DNA of 64,000 bases from Bathymodiolus japonicus methanotrophic gill symbiont (GCF_019721995.1 NZ_BLYC01000004.1:124001-188000), one strand, 5' to 3'; positions 8,547 through 19,612 are shown, numbered from the stretch's first letter. A program made the numbers and translations. The notes: generated by a model not told the origin, from the letters alone.

Positions 8547-9267
8547 TTTTAAGAATAGCTAAAAATTCTTGAGGCAGCCCAGCTTCTTTTAAAAGTCTAA
8601 GTGACTTTGGTTTTATCTCATAAGCCAATGATTCTCGGTATTGAAAACTCCCTCCTTCGAGTTCGATCGTACCAAACATTTTCAACCCTTTTCGAATCCC
8701 TGATGTTTTCACTGTGGGTTGCTCTCCTATTGGAGCCCAGGTTCGTGCCAATGAACCCCACATAGCAAATGACACCTCATCACCGAATAAAACGACACTC
8801 TTTTCTTCCAGCCACGTTTTTCTTTCAAGCTCGTACTTTTCTTCTTCTTGGCGATCAGTCACAAAACGAGCTTTTTGATAACTGAAGCCCAGTTTTTTCA
8901 TTAGGCTTGATAAATAGTTCAAGTTATAACGAACTTCAAATTTTAACCAAATAAGCTCGGCAATCATCGCAGTATTCCATATTCCACAATGAAATCCATT
9001 GTCTTCTGGGCCTTTCTTTATCAACTCAACCAATCTATTTTTCTGGTCTTTAGTTAACTTTGACTTCCGACCACGTCCTTGATAGTGTTGCCCTATTAAC
9101 CAACCGACACCTTTATGCATGAATGTTTTCAGCCAATTTATAATGGTTTTTTCACAGACTCCCATTAGGCGTGCTATTTCTTTGATTCCCATGCATTCAC
9201 TGAACCAGAGTAGAGCTTGAGTTAATCGATATAAACGAATATTACTTAGCTTGAGAGCTGTCGCCAT
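8547..9267 (-). pseudogene. IS630-family transposase, N-terminal part
   Basis: About 240 residues. There is an N-terminal helix-turn-helix (CMGIKEIARLMGVCEKTIINWL), a linker with RGRKSKLT, and the first catalytic Asp in VVLFGDEVSFAMWG followed by the RTWAPIG segment. The second Asp and the Glu are missing because the frame is cut at 8547 by IS4-a. The ATG is at 9267. It is a different relative from the IS630 fragment at 62054, which retains the other half of the catalytic domain. Confidence 0.88.
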
Positions 9268-9540
9268 ATTTTTTTTAGTCGGTCTACAATTGACTTTGAA
9301 AAAGTGAGGGATACCATTTTTGACTGTTTCCGTTAGTGTTGGGACGAAAATTATAAGCCAGTTTCCCCTCTGTCGTTTTTGTTTGTTCGGAAATTAATTT
9401 TCTGAAAGTCTATATGTATACAAACACATTAAATAACGAGTATAATTAATAGATTAATATTCTTTCGGCTGTAGGTGGCGGAAAGAGATAAGCATTGCAT
9501 AGGCAGTGCTTTTTATTTTATATCTCCGAGAAAAGATTGT
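9268..9540 (+). promoter_or_regulatory. thrS upstream region with likely promoter and leader
   Basis: No gene is seen. TATAAT at 9441-9446 is a good -10 box; the -35 position holds only a weak ATACAA. The RNA would have a leader of about 85-90 bases to the thrS ATG. Part of 9475-9530 can pair (GCATTGCATAGGCAGTGC). In E. coli, ThrRS represses its own mRNA by binding a tRNA-like leader; a similar role here is possible but not shown. Confidence 0.4.
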
Positions 9541-11448
9541 ATGCCTGTAATTACCTTGCCTGATGGCTCTAAACGTGAATTTGATAACGCTGTGACTGTA
9601 ATGGACGTCGCGCAGTCTATCGGTTCCGGTTTAGCAAAAGCGACTTTGGCAGGGCGCGTTAATGGCGTTTTAGTTGATGCGAGCACTGTTATTGATAATG
9701 ATGCCGGACTACAAATTATTACCGCTAAAGATGATGAAGGTGTTCAGGTTATTCGTCATTCCACAGCGCATTTACTTGCTCAGGCAGTAAAAAGAATATT
9801 TCCGGAAGCGCAGGTAACGATTGGCCCGGTTATAGAAAATGGCTTTTATTATGACTTTTCTTATGCGCGTCCTTTTACACCTGAAGACATCAAGAAAATA
9901 GAAAAGGAAATGCAGCGTCTAGTAGCTAGTAACCTGGAAATTACCAGGTCTGTAGTTTCGCGAGATGAAGCAGTTAAGTTTTTTCGTGATTTAGGCGAAA
10001 ATTATAAGGCTGAAATTATCGAGTCTATTCCTAGTAATGAAGATTTGTCGTTGTATACGCAGGGTGATTTCACTGATCTTTGTCGCGGGCCGCATGTGCC
10101 TAACACCAGTAAGTTAAAAGCCTTTAAACTAATGAAAATTGCCGGTGCCTATTGGCGTGGTAATTCAGATAATGAAATGTTGCAGCGTATCTATGGGACA
10201 GCATGGAGTGACAAGAAGGAACTAAAAGATTATTTATACCGACTTGAAGAAGCGGAAAAGCGGGATCACCGCAAGCTGGCTAAAACTTTAAACCTATTCC
10301 ATACCCAGGAAGAAGCGCCAGGCATGGTATTCTGGCATGAAAAAGGCTGGACTATTTACCAGCAGGTAGAGCATTATATTCGCGAGAAATTGCGCACTCA
10401 TGGCTATGGAGAAGTAAGGACACCGCAACTTGTAGATCGTAGCTTATGGGAAAAATCAGGGCACTGGGATAAGTTCGGTGACATGATTTTTACTACGCAT
10501 TCTGAACATCGAGATTATGCGATTAAGCCGATGAACTGCCCATGCCATGTGCAGATTTATAACCAGGGCTTAAAGAGCTATAAAGATTTACCACTACGAA
10601 TGGCAGAATTTGGTTCATGTCATCGTAATGAGCCTTCTGGTACTTTGCATGGCTTAATGCGTGTGCGCAACTTTGTACAAGATGACGCACATATATTCTG
10701 TGCTGAAAATCAGATACAGGAAGAAGTGTCGACTTTTATAGGCTTATTATTTGAAGTCTATAAAGATTTTGGCTTTGAAGATGTGTTGATTAAATTATCT
10801 ACGCGCCCTGACAAGCGCGTGGGTGCAGATGAAGTCTGGGATAAAGCTGAAAATTCTTTAGAATTAGCTCTGAATAATAAAGGCCTGGACTGGGAGTTGC
10901 AGCCGGGTGAAGGAGCATTCTATGGGCCAAAGATCGAATTTTCATTGAAAGACTGCCTGGAACGTGTTTGGCAGTGCGGCACGATTCAGGTTGATTTCTC
11001 TATGCCGGGGCGCCTGGATGCTAGTTTTATTGCCGAAGATGGTTCTAAACAAGTACCCGTGATGTTGCACCGGGCTATATTAGGTTCACTGGAGCGCTTT
11101 ATCGGTATTTTGATAGAGCAACATGCGGGTACCATGCCTTTGTGGCTATCTCCAGATCAAGTTGTAGTATTAAATATTGCCAGCCGCCACGATAAATATG
11201 CGCAAAAAGTTTATGCTGAATTGGAAAAACAAGGCTTTAGAGCAAAAATTGACTTGAGAAATGAGAAGATAGGCTTTAAAATTCGCGAGCATTCTATGCA
11301 ACGAGTCACTTATCTTGTCATTATTGGTGATAAAGAGTTGGACGAGCAAACTGTGACGGTAAGATCGCAGAAAGGCGATGACTTGGGTAGTGTTTCAGTG
11401 GCTGATTTTATCCAGCGACTGCAGCAAGAGATAGAACTGAAAAAGTAA
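9541..11448 (+). CDS. thrS: Threonine--tRNA ligase
   Basis: Charges tRNA-Thr in the cytosol and edits Ser-tRNA-Thr. 635 aa, full length for the family. An N-terminal TGS domain ([15 protein letters not shown]) comes first. The editing domain has HSTAHLLAQ (HxxxH) and DLCRGPH. The class II core has MNCPCH (zinc Cys), motif 2 [18 protein letters not shown] and motif 3 [17 protein letters not shown]; the anticodon-binding domain is C-terminal. The frame is open upstream to 9475, but [10 protein letters not shown] at 9541 matches the usual family start and has GAGAAAAG in front. It is followed 23 bases later by infC, the classic thrS-infC-rpmI-rplT order. Confidence 0.97.
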   Translation: MPVITLPDGSKREFDNAVTVMDVAQSIGSGLAKATLAGRVNGVLVDASTVIDNDAGLQIITAKDDEGVQVIRHSTAHLLAQAVKRIFPEAQVTIGPVIENGFYYDFSYARPFTPEDIKKIEKEMQRLVASNLEITRSVVSRDEAVKFFRDLGENYKAEIIESIPSNEDLSLYTQGDFTDLCRGPHVPNTSKLKAFKLMKIAGAYWRGNSDNEMLQRIYGTAWSDKKELKDYLYRLEEAEKRDHRKLAKTLNLFHTQEEAPGMVFWHEKGWTIYQQVEHYIREKLRTHGYGEVRTPQLVDRSLWEKSGHWDKFGDMIFTTHSEHRDYAIKPMNCPCHVQIYNQGLKSYKDLPLRMAEFGSCHRNEPSGTLHGLMRVRNFVQDDAHIFCAENQIQEEVSTFIGLLFEVYKDFGFEDVLIKLSTRPDKRVGADEVWDKAENSLELALNNKGLDWELQPGEGAFYGPKIEFSLKDCLERVWQCGTIQVDFSMPGRLDASFIAEDGSKQVPVMLHRAILGSLERFIGILIEQHAGTMPLWLSPDQVVVLNIASRHDKYAQKVYAELEKQGFRAKIDLRNEKIGFKIREHSMQRVTYLVIIGDKELDEQTVTVRSQKGDDLGSVSVADFIQRLQQEIELKK

Positions 11449-11456
11449 TTTAGTAA

Positions 11457-11474
11457 CTGGAGGAATAGGGTATC
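11457..11474 (+). promoter_or_regulatory. infC ribosome binding site and AUC start codon
   Basis: CTGGAGG ends at 11463, eight bases before ATC at 11472. An in-frame TAG at 11466-11468 excludes any earlier start, and the next ATG (11565) or TTG would remove the conserved N-terminus. infC is known for non-canonical AUU/AUC/AUA starts that let IF3 repress its own translation. Confidence 0.85.
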
Positions 11475-11996
11475 GCTTCTAAAAAAGATGCAACACGTTT
11501 AAATGATGCAATTACTGCAAGACGTGTTAGATTGTCAGGTTTACCTGAAGGGGAAGGTGGCATTATGTCACTGGCGGATGCAAAGCGTTTAGCTTCTGAT
11601 GCTAATATGGATTTAGTTGAAGTTTCACCTAACGCAGATCCTCCAGTTTGTAAAATTATGGACTACGGAAAATTTTTATTCGACCAGAATAAAAAGATTA
11701 CCATGGCCAAGAAAAAGCAAAAGCAGATTCAGGTTAAGGAAATTAAGTTCAGGCCAGGTACAGACATTGGTGATTACAATGTCAAACTGCGTAATTTGAT
11801 CAAATTTTTAGGCGAAGGAAATAAGACCAAGATTACCGTGCGTTTTCGAGGTAGAGAAATGGCGCATAGGGAAATAGGCATGAACTTGCTAAAGCGGGTG
11901 GAAAAAGACCTTGAAGAATTAGCGACTGTAGAGCAATTTCCTAAAATGGAAGGCCGCCAGATGGTGATGGTGTTAGGGCCTAAAAAGAAAAAATAG
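11472..11996 (+). CDS. infC: Translation initiation factor IF-3
   Basis: Binds the 30S subunit, blocks 50S joining and proofreads initiator tRNA and start codon. 174 aa when read from the AUC at 11472, the normal family length. The N-domain reads [15 protein letters not shown] and [22 protein letters not shown]; the C-domain has [20 protein letters not shown] and [16 protein letters not shown]. The product begins 23 bases after thrS with no terminator, so it is co-transcribed. Its use of a rare start codon on a strong Shine-Dalgarno sequence is the hallmark of IF3 autoregulation. Confidence 0.95.
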   Translation: MASKKDATRLNDAITARRVRLSGLPEGEGGIMSLADAKRLASDANMDLVEVSPNADPPVCKIMDYGKFLFDQNKKITMAKKKQKQIQVKEIKFRPGTDIGDYNVKLRNLIKFLGEGNKTKITVRFRGREMAHREIGMNLLKRVEKDLEELATVEQFPKMEGRQMVMVLGPKKKK

Positions 11997-12009
11997 ACTA
12001 TCTATCAAC

Positions 12010-12142
12010 GTAGGTTGGGTTAGGTTTTTGAGCCTAGCGAAAAAATGTAACTCGACAATATGCTTCGCGTGGAGATGCAAAGTCTATTTTAAAATGCTGA
12101 GTTACGTTATCGCGCTACGTTTGATAAGCTAACCCAGCCTAC
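12010..12142. repeat. Imperfect inverted-repeat element between infC and rpmI
   Basis: GTAGGTTGGGTTAG at 12010 pairs with CTAACCCAGCCTAC at 12129. Inside, GTAACTC (about 12047) pairs with GAGTTAC (about 12109). This 133-bp foldable repeat separates infC from rpmI in the operon. The following 12143-12276 is AT-rich leader to rpmI, including CCAG...CTGGGTTTTTAT (about 12205-12235), a weak possible attenuator where L20-type control could act; that last point is inference. Confidence 0.6.
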
Positions 12143-12276
12143 AAGATATTCAATAAAACAAAATTTTGCTACTGTAGGAATGGTAGTGTTATCAATTCAG
12201 TCGGGCCAGTGCATTTTGCCTTGCTGGGTTTTTATATCAGGGACGTGTTATTTTTATATTATATCGGAGAAAATAA

Positions 12277-12474
12277 ATGCCAAAAATGAAAAGCCATAGT
12301 GGTGCTGCAAAACGCTTTAAGCGTAACGCAAGCGGCGGTTTTAAATGTGGGGCGTCACATCGTCGTCACATATTGACTAAAAAATCGACTAAAAGAAAAA
12401 GACAGTTGCGCAAAGCGGCTACTCTTCATCAATCAGATGTGCGCATGACTGCGCGTATGTTACCGTACAGCTAA
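12277..12474 (+). CDS. rpmI: 50S ribosomal protein bL35
   Basis: 65 aa, very basic, starting [15 protein letters not shown] and containing [18 protein letters not shown], the family core. It is a late-assembly large-subunit protein. A GGAG ribosome site lies 8 bases upstream. It lies 14 bases before rplT, the standard pair. Confidence 0.97.
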   Translation: MPKMKSHSGAAKRFKRNASGGFKCGASHRRHILTKKSTKRKRQLRKAATLHQSDVRMTARMLPYS

Positions 12475-12488
12475 TCTAGGAGAAGAGA

Positions 12489-12851
12489 ATGGCCAGAGTA
12501 AAACGCGGCGTAACTGCCAGAGCACGACATAAGAAAATTTTAAAGCAGGCAAAAGGATATTACGGCGCTCGTAGTCGTGTATATCGCGTTGCCAAACAAG
12601 CGGTAATTAAGGCAGGTCAATATGCCTACCGTGACCGTAAAGCAAAAAAACGTACTTTTCGTGCCTTATGGATTGTACGTATCAATGCGGCAGCAAGATT
12701 GTGTGATATATCTTACAGTCGTTTGATTAATGGTTTAACCAAAGCAAATGTTGCAATCGACCGTAAAGTACTAGCTGATATCGCAGTACGCGATATGGAT
12801 GCTTTTGCTGAAATTGCAAAAATTGCAAAAGCAAACCAGAGCCCACTATAA
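12489..12851 (+). CDS. rplT: 50S ribosomal protein bL20
   Basis: 120 aa, standard length. It begins [19 protein letters not shown] and contains [18 protein letters not shown] and [21 protein letters not shown], all signature segments. It binds 23S rRNA early in 50S assembly and in enterics represses the rpmI-rplT mRNA. AGGAG sits just before the ATG. A strong terminator follows. Confidence 0.97.
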   Translation: MARVKRGVTARARHKKILKQAKGYYGARSRVYRVAKQAVIKAGQYAYRDRKAKKRTFRALWIVRINAAARLCDISYSRLINGLTKANVAIDRKVLADIAVRDMDAFAEIAKIAKANQSPL

Positions 12852-12886
12852 AGAATAACTTTTGTTATTCCTTTAGGGAAGGTTAG

Positions 12887-12913
12887 AAAAAGGGCTGAAA
12901 AGCCCTTTTTTTT
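12887..12913 (+). terminator. Rho-independent terminator after rplT
   Basis: AAAAAGGGCT-GAAA-AGCCCTTTTTTTT forms a 10-bp stem with a tetraloop and a U-run. It closes the thrS-infC-rpmI-rplT unit. Confidence 0.92.
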
Positions 12914-12949
12914 GCTAAGGAATGTGCATGAAATAAAGGGGATATAGGT

Positions 12950-14090
<1,141 letters not shown>

Positions 14091-14104
14091 GGGAGAGGGC
14101 GATA

Positions 14105-16477
14105 ATGCAATTTAGTGAAGCTTGGTTAAGAGAATTAGTAAATCCTGCACTAGACACACAAGCACTGGTTGAGCAAATTACCATGGCAGGTCTGGAGGTA
14201 GACTCGGTTAATCCTGCGGCAGCTGATTTTAGTGGTGTTGTCGTTGGACAGGTCGTATCAGTTGTTGCGCATCCAGATGCGGATAAATTACGAATTTGCA
14301 AAGTAGAAGTGGGTGAAAGTGAACCTCTGCAAATCGTCTGTGGCGCAAGCAATGTGGGTGAAGGTTTAAAAATACCAGCGGCATTAATTGGTGCAGTCTT
14401 GCCGGGTGATTTTAAAGTTAAAAAATCAAAATTACGCGGCGAGTTGTCCTTTGGCATGCTTTGTTCAGAAAAAGAACTAGGTCTTGCAGCAGATGCTGAT
14501 GGTTTGATGGAATTAGCTGAAGATGCGCCAGTAGGTACTGATATCCGTGACTACTTAGCGCTGAATGATCAGATAATTGAGGTTGATCTAACACCGAATA
14601 GAGCAGACTGCTTAAGTGTTGAAGGTGTGGCCAGGGAAGTGGCGCTATTGAATGATATGCAGTTTATCGTGCCTGCAGTGGAAGCTGTTGCGGTTGAGCA
14701 TCAAGAGACACTCAGTGTTAAAGTCAGTGCGCCGGAAGCATGTCCACGTTATTTAGGCCGCTTGATTAAAGGTGTTAACCCTACGGCTGAACCCCCCGTA
14801 TGGATGCAGGAGCGCTTGCGCCGTTCTGGCTTGAGAAGTCTAGGACCTGTAGTGGATGTCACTAATTATGTGCTGCTGGAAATGGGGCAGCCTTTGCATG
14901 CTTTTGATGCAGCGAAATTATCTGGTGGTATTGAAGTGCGCATGGCGCATGCTGATGAAACCTTGAATTTATTAAATGATCAGGAAATTAAAGCGAATAC
15001 TGCAACGCTGGTGATTGCCGATGCTGATAAAGCACTGGCTTTGGCGGGCGTTATGGGTGGTAGCGAATCGGCTGTTTCCGATAGCACTAAAGATATATTC
15101 CTGGGGTGTGCATTTTTTAACCCCAGCTTTATGATGGGTAAAGCACGTTATTACGGCCTGCATACGGATTCTTCGCATCGCTTTGAGCGTGGTGTCGATG
15201 CCGAGTTGCAAATCAGGGCAATCGAACGTGCTACCCGGTTAGTCATCGAAATAGCTGGTGGAAGTGCAGGCGTAATAACAGCAGCCGTAGCTGAAGAGTA
15301 TCTGCCGCAGCGTCCAGCGGTGACCTTGCGAGAGCAAAGAATCAAACGTATTTTAGGTGTAGCTCTGGCTGCAGCGGAAGTTGAAGGTATATTGCAGCGC
15401 CTGGGAATGGCTGTTGTAAAAGATGCCGAAGGCTGGCAGGTAACGCCACCTGGCTTTCGCTTTGATATCGGCATAGAAGCTGACTTAATCGAAGAGTTAG
15501 GTCGAGTGTTTGGTTATAATAATTTACCGCAAAGCAGCTTGTTAATGCGCTCAGCTTTAAGTCAGGCTCCTGAAGCCGTTCTGGAAATAGACCAGATAAA
15601 AGACTTACTGGTAGGCCGTGATTATCAGGAAGCCATTACCTACAGCTTTGTGGATGAAGAACTGCAAAAAATGCTGGTACCGGATGATACCTATATAAAA
15701 TTACAGAATCCGATTTCATCGGAACTGGCTGTAATGCGCACCACACTATGGTGCGGTCTGTTACAAGCTGCGGCTTATAATACCAAGCGGCAACATACTC
15801 GAGTGCGTTTATTTGAAGCAGGTCAGCGGTTTTTAGGTACCGATGTAGCACAACAAGAAAAAATGCTGGCTGGTATTGCGCAGGGCACAGCAATCCCTGA
15901 ACAATGGGGAGAAAAAGCGCGTAAAGTTGATTTCTACGATGTTAAAGCAGATGTAGAAGCAATCTGCGCATTAACCGGAAAAGAAGTGCAATTTATCGCA
16001 GCTAAACATAGTGCTTTGCATCCCGGGCAAAGTGCAGAAATTAAGACTAAAGACGGACAGTCTTTAGGCTCGGTAGGCATGTTGCACCCGACACTGGAAA
16101 AACAGCTAGGCTTTGATAATAATGTTTTTTTATTCGAGCTATCTCAGGCAGTATTATTAGAAAAAAATGTACCTGCTTTTAATAGCTTATCTAAATTCCC
16201 ATCAGTGCGTCGTGATTTAGCACTATTATTAGAAGAGCAAGTGTCTTTTCAGCAAGTTAAAAGCTGCATCGATGACTGCCAGGAAAAATTAATTCAGGAG
16301 GTCAAGGTATTTGATATATACCGTGGACAGGGCGTAGAGCAAGGGTATAAAAGTATTGCGCTAGCATTAATTATGCAAGATGCAACACAAACTCTTACAG
16401 ATTCTGAAATTGATGCTATAGTTAACAGGGTGTTAGACGCTTTATCTAACAAATTAAGTGCAAAATTGAGAGATTAG
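14105..16477 (+). CDS. pheT: Phenylalanine--tRNA ligase beta subunit
   Basis: 790 aa, typical. It has an N-terminal tRNA-binding OB fold (VVVGQVVSVVAHPDADKLRI), the B3/B4 editing domain around TNYVLLEMGQPLHAFDA, a B5 domain, a degenerate class II core, and a C-terminal FDX-ACB anticodon domain (FPSVRRDLALLLEE onwards). It binds tRNA-Phe and hydrolyses mischarged Tyr. The ribosome site GGGAGAGGG precedes the ATG. ihfA follows five bases after the stop, the conserved pheST-ihfA arrangement. Confidence 0.97.
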   Translation: MQFSEAWLRELVNPALDTQALVEQITMAGLEVDSVNPAAADFSGVVVGQVVSVVAHPDADKLRICKVEVGESEPLQIVCGASNVGEGLKIPAALIGAVLPGDFKVKKSKLRGELSFGMLCSEKELGLAADADGLMELAEDAPVGTDIRDYLALNDQIIEVDLTPNRADCLSVEGVAREVALLNDMQFIVPAVEAVAVEHQETLSVKVSAPEACPRYLGRLIKGVNPTAEPPVWMQERLRRSGLRSLGPVVDVTNYVLLEMGQPLHAFDAAKLSGGIEVRMAHADETLNLLNDQEIKANTATLVIADADKALALAGVMGGSESAVSDSTKDIFLGCAFFNPSFMMGKARYYGLHTDSSHRFERGVDAELQIRAIERATRLVIEIAGGSAGVITAAVAEEYLPQRPAVTLREQRIKRILGVALAAAEVEGILQRLGMAVVKDAEGWQVTPPGFRFDIGIEADLIEELGRVFGYNNLPQSSLLMRSALSQAPEAVLEIDQIKDLLVGRDYQEAITYSFVDEELQKMLVPDDTYIKLQNPISSELAVMRTTLWCGLLQAAAYNTKRQHTRVRLFEAGQRFLGTDVAQQEKMLAGIAQGTAIPEQWGEKARKVDFYDVKADVEAICALTGKEVQFIAAKHSALHPGQSAEIKTKDGQSLGSVGMLHPTLEKQLGFDNNVFLFELSQAVLLEKNVPAFNSLSKFPSVRRDLALLLEEQVSFQQVKSCIDDCQEKLIQEVKVFDIYRGQGVEQGYKSIALALIMQDATQTLTDSEIDAIVNRVLDALSNKLSAKLRD

Positions 16478-16482
16478 AATAA

Positions 16483-16779
16483 ATGGCAGTAACTAAAGCA
16501 GATTTCGCTGAAAAATTATTTGATGAAATTGGTCTAAATAAGCGCGAAGCGAAAGAAATGGTTGAGCTTTTTTTTGAAGAAATTAAGAATTCATTAGAGC
16601 ATGGAGAGCAGGTAAAAATCTCAGGCTTTGGAAAGTTTGAATTAAGAGATAAAAATAGTCGCCCAGGAAGAAACCCCAAGACAGGTGAAGAGATCCCTAT
16701 ATCAGCACGCAGGGTCGTCACCTTTAGAACCGGACAGAAGTTAAAAACGCGAGTAGAAGCCTATGTTGGAGCCAAGTAA
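16483..16779 (+). CDS. ihfA: Integration host factor alpha subunit
   Basis: 98 aa DNA-bending protein of the HU/IHF fold. It begins [28 protein letters not shown]. The DNA-intercalating arm is visible as [21 protein letters not shown], including the conserved Pro of the beta-ribbon. It works as a heterodimer with IhfB in recombination, replication and sigma-54 transcription, which matters here because a sigma-54-like promoter and rpoN are nearby. The 3' end overlaps the next gene by 17 bases. Confidence 0.97.
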   Translation: MAVTKADFAEKLFDEIGLNKREAKEMVELFFEEIKNSLEHGEQVKISGFGKFELRDKNSRPGRNPKTGEEIPISARRVVTFRTGQKLKTRVEAYVGAK

Positions 16780-17116
16780 TAATAACGAATTACCCGCCAT
16801 CCCTGCAAAACGCTATTTTGCAATTGGAGAAGTCAGTGACTTATGTGGGGTCAAGCCTCATGTCTTAAGATACTGGGAACAGGAATTTGAGCAGCTAGAA
16901 CCTGTAAAACGACGCGGTAACAGGCGTTACTATCAACGTAATGATGTCATGTTAATTCGCCAGATCAGAGCACTGCTATATGAGCAAGGTTATACAATAG
17001 GTGGCGCCAGAGCTCATCTGCAGAGCGATAATGCAAAAGATGATTCGGGTCGCACCAAGCAGGTGATTCACCAAATGATTGGTGAGCTAGAAGATATTCT
17101 GGAAATCCTGAAATAA
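16763..17116 (+). CDS. MerR-family transcriptional regulator
   Basis: 117 aa. The N-terminal winged helix reads [27 protein letters not shown], followed by [13 protein letters not shown] and a short dimerisation helix, with no metal-binding or large effector domain. Proteins of this type follow ihfA in many gammaproteobacteria and their target is unknown. The start (ATG 16763) lies inside the end of ihfA, so translation is probably coupled. The tRNA-Pro gene follows 96 bases later. Confidence 0.92.
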   Translation: MLEPSNNNELPAIPAKRYFAIGEVSDLCGVKPHVLRYWEQEFEQLEPVKRRGNRRYYQRNDVMLIRQIRALLYEQGYTIGGARAHLQSDNAKDDSGRTKQVIHQMIGELEDILEILK

Positions 17117-17212
17117 ACATTGCTAAGCCGAGTAGTTGCTATATACTACACCGGCTTATCTATATGGCTAGCACTCGTTAGTCATTCTAAAATAGTTAAA
17201 AGTTCAATATGT

Positions 17213-17289
17213 CGGGGCGTAGCGCAGTTTGGTAGCGCACCATACTGGGGGTGTGGGGGTCGTGGGTTCGAATCCCGCCGTCCCGACCA
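17213..17289 (+). tRNA. tRNA-Pro (anticodon GGG)
   Basis: 77 bases folding as a full cloverleaf: acceptor CGGGGCG/CGTCCCG, D stem GCGC/GCGC, anticodon stem CCATA/TGTGG with loop CTGGGGG (anticodon GGG, reading CCC), T arm GTGGG-TTCGAAT-CCCGC, and encoded ACCA. MITE copy 3 begins 24 bases downstream. Confidence 0.96.
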
Positions 17290-17312
17290 ATTGAATCAAA
17301 GATTCATATAAA

Positions 17313-17796
17313 CTGAAGTTTCCCAATTATTGAGTAGCTGAAATACACAATGCTGGTGTATCGAGGTTTATTTTAGGTGGTTTTGCCATGTTTATAGCAA
17401 ACCCCTACTTAATTCCCCCGCTGAAAATCATGGAAACGGAGCTTAGCTAAGTGGTGATTTTTAGTCCCTGATAGGCGACAGGGCAATTCGCTGATTCGAC
17501 GTGTGCTAGCAGCACGCGAGAGGAGCAAGAATTGCATTCCGAATAGCCGTCCAGCCAGTGAGGTAGTAATAACGAAGCGGCTTTTGTGCGTAGTCGTTGC
17601 GGACGCAGGGCGTTCAGGGTATCTCCCATCCGCTGCGTAGGTGAACGAATTATGGCGACAGGAGTCCCGGAATTTCGTGAGGCAGAATGGCGCGCCTGTT
17701 AGGCAATAGCATTTGAAACGAATGAAAAGACTATTTTTTTCATATAGTTGTAGCATAGTTTCAATTTTACCATAAATAATTATTGGGAAACTTCAG
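17313..17796 (+). repeat. MITE copy 3, interrupted by an A element
   Basis: Left part 17313-17418 and right part 17699-17796 join to the usual 204-bp sequence (CTTAATTCCCC/TTAGGCAATAGC) when the A element is removed. CATATAAA flanks both ends, an 8-bp target duplication. The MITE was therefore here before the A element. Confidence 0.93.
17419..17698 (+). repeat. Structured mobile element A, copy 3 (280 bp)
   Basis: A full-length copy inside MITE copy 3. The five uninterrupted MITE copies serve as empty-site references, and the host sequence is restored without gain or loss of a base. Confidence 0.93.
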
Positions 17797-17904
17797 CATA
17801 TAAAAATTGCAAGTTGTTTATACCTTAAAATAGTATTAGCTGAAAAAACCAATTGGATAGGGTGCTTAAAAACCACTTTCTAATCTATCGATAATCCCTG
17901 CATT

Positions 17905-18315
17905 ATGAAAATCCTGCTCTTGTTTTTTATCACCTTTACTGTCAGTGCAACTGAATATGGTAATGCTACCGTTAGTGAAGTCAGGACTATTTATGATGGC
18001 GATTCGTTTCGTGCTGATATTAATGACTGGGCTGATATTATCGGTAAGAGCGTGCCTATTCGTATTTTAGGAGTTGATACGCCTGAAATGCGCGGTAAAT
18101 GTGAGCAAGAGAAGTTTATTGCCCGCCAGGCCAAACAGCATGCCGTTGCATTATTACGCGCAGGCAGAGTGATTGAATTAACTAATATCCAGCGTGGTAA
18201 ATACTTTAGAATTCTGGCCAATGTAATTATTGATGGTGAAAGCTTAGGAGATAGCCTGCTTTCTAATGGACTAGCCAGGGCTTATGACGGCGGAAAGCGT
18301 GCCGGATGGTGTTGA
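17905..18315 (+). CDS. Secreted thermonuclease-like (SNase) protein
   Basis: 136 aa. The N-terminus (MKILLLFFITFTVSATEYG) is a likely signal peptide, so the enzyme acts in the periplasm or outside. The staphylococcal-nuclease fold is shown by TIYDGDSFRADI, VPIRILGVDTPEMRGKCEQE (active-site Arg, calcium Asp, catalytic Glu) and KYFRILANVIIDGESLGDSLLSNGLARAYDG (second catalytic Arg and the conserved GLA segment). It would cut DNA or RNA. It stands alone between repeats with no operon partner. Two Cys (residues 62 and 136) could form a disulfide. Confidence 0.9.
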   Translation: MKILLLFFITFTVSATEYGNATVSEVRTIYDGDSFRADINDWADIIGKSVPIRILGVDTPEMRGKCEQEKFIARQAKQHAVALLRAGRVIELTNIQRGKYFRILANVIIDGESLGDSLLSNGLARAYDGGKRAGWC

Positions 18316-18560
18316 ATTGTATTGATCCTGCTAATTTGACTGTTGCAACACAGTTTTGATAGTGTGGCAAACGATTAAACACTAGCTCGAAGGTGGTTCG
18401 ATCTCGCCTAGTGAGCCAAATATAACAGGGGCTGTAGAGAAATCTAAGGCCTTTTTGTATGCCCATCGCGCTCGTAAAAATGGCATAATCATTGCACCTG
18501 AACCAGTATTCCAAAGGAGCTTCTGTAGGCTACTGTTCATAGCCCGACCTTGCCCCATAT
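18316..18560. other. Gene-poor interval with a nested palindrome
   Basis: No gene is seen. At about 18379-18412 CACTAG pairs with CTAGTG and encloses TCGAA/TTCGA. The right arm GGTGGTTCGATCTCGCC...GAGCCA looks like the T arm and CCA end of a tRNA, but no matching 5' acceptor is present. Confidence 0.4.
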
Positions 18561-18792
18561 CATCAGTGTTCCCATTGAAAGAAGAAGTACCTAAACAAAG
18601 CAGCCTATAACCTACCTGAAGGTAGCACCACTCGAATATTTCCATCTTTTTGATTTTAATCACTTATAACAGCAAATAGACACTCTGTAGGCACCGTAAA
18701 AAACAACAAATAATTTCAAATAAAGCTTGCATTTGCCGAAAAAATTTTTCTAAAAATTTCCGTTTTAATCACCTCATAAACGGATATCACCC

Positions 18793-18878
18793 ATGCTTAA
18801 AGATCTACCACTCTCTGAACATATTCACCAACACTGCAATGAAAGTATGGAACGTGCCCTGTTAGCAGAGCGTCATCC
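18793..18878 (+). pseudogene. IS4-b transposase N-terminal fragment
   Basis: 29 codons from ATG 18793, identical in protein to the start of the copy at 63562. It ends at the A element junction, GCGTCATC followed by CGCTGAAAATC. Confidence 0.85.
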
Positions 18879-18931
18879 GCTGAAAATCATGGAAACGGAG
18901 CTTAGCGAAGTGGTGATTTTTAGTCCCTGAT
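18879..18931 (+). repeat. A element 5' fragment
   Basis: The first ~53 bases of an A element, ending at TCCCTGATA where IS4-a sequence begins. A shorter duplicate of the same A/IS4-a junction is at 19584-19612. Confidence 0.85.
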
Positions 18932-19000
18932 ACTCGATGTTCAAGTTTTTCCATCCCATTGCCATCAAACTCTCACCTTCACCCAGCAGAACAATACGTT
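18932..19000 (-). mobile_element. IS4-a end fragment
   Basis: About 69 bases of the IS4-a transposase-3' end, from CTCGATGTTCAAG to ACAATACGTT, then replaced by MITE-C. It diverges by a few bases from the complete copies. Confidence 0.8.
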
Positions 19001-19583
19001 AACCCATCTTCGTCACTATTGATGATGTAGTTGTTATAAATCAATTGGTTGAAATTTTAAAAAGTAGCCAGTTGGCACTACCGCTGTCAGCCCCGGACCG
19101 GCTGATAGTCTCCAGAAGGCGCAGGGAAATTTGCCAATCCGAAGTGCGCGATAGCGCGCGAGGGAGGCTAAAATTTTATCCCGAATAGCCGTAGAGCCAT
19201 TTGTGGTAGCCATGACTGAGCTGCTTTGTGCTCAGTCTGTGGCGGACGCAGGGCGGCTGGAGCATCTCCTATTCGCTGCGTAGGTGAACGAATTACGGCG
19301 ACAGGAGTCCCGGAATTTCGTGAGGTAGCATGGCGCGCCTGAGATTTTGTGTTTTTGTATAAAACGTTGGATTTTTTAGAGTATTTTTGTCGCATGTAAA
19401 TTACACTCAAATAATGATGATTTTTTTGACAAAAGTCAATGAATTTATCGACAAAAATAATATAAATGGCACTACAAAACTTTCAAAAAAAACACCATTG
19501 ATTTTAAAGAGAATTTTTCGACAAAAAATCGCTTAAACCGATGAATCAATGGCTTAGAAAGATGAAAGTGACGAAGATGGGTT
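19001..19583 (+). repeat. MITE-C copy 1 (323 bp plus inserted B element)
   Basis: The ends are AACCCATCTTCGTCACT and its inverse AGTGACGAAGATGGGTT, a 17-bp perfect terminal repeat. The interior is AT-rich with repeated CGACAAAAA/TTTTTGACAAAA motifs. A B element occupies 19082-19341; a related copy at 54734 lacks that insertion and gives the empty site. The motif GTAGTGCCAACTGG is shared with the IS1634-type remnant at 6255, so it may derive from that IS. Confidence 0.75.
19082..19341 (+). repeat. Structured mobile element B, copy 2 (260 bp)
   Basis: Inserted between TTGGCACTAC and AGATTTTGTG, which are directly joined at 54811-54820. No target duplication is present. Sequence is nearly identical to 1637-1896. 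Confidence 0.93.
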
Positions 19584-19612
19584 AGCGAAGTGGTGATTTT
19601 TAGTCCCTGATA

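Noticed and set aside
9475-9540. An upstream extension of thrS by 22 codons
   Set aside because: The extension has no family similarity; [10 protein letters not shown] at 9541 is the canonical start with a ribosome site.
17120-17311. A 63-codon ORF overlapping tRNA-Pro
   Set aside because: It overlaps a well-folded tRNA gene on the same strand and has no ribosome site or recognisable domain.
18316-18430. A tRNA gene near 18380-18412
   Set aside because: A T-arm and CCA-like end are present, but no matching acceptor 5' strand, D arm or anticodon arm could be found; it is better described as a palindrome.
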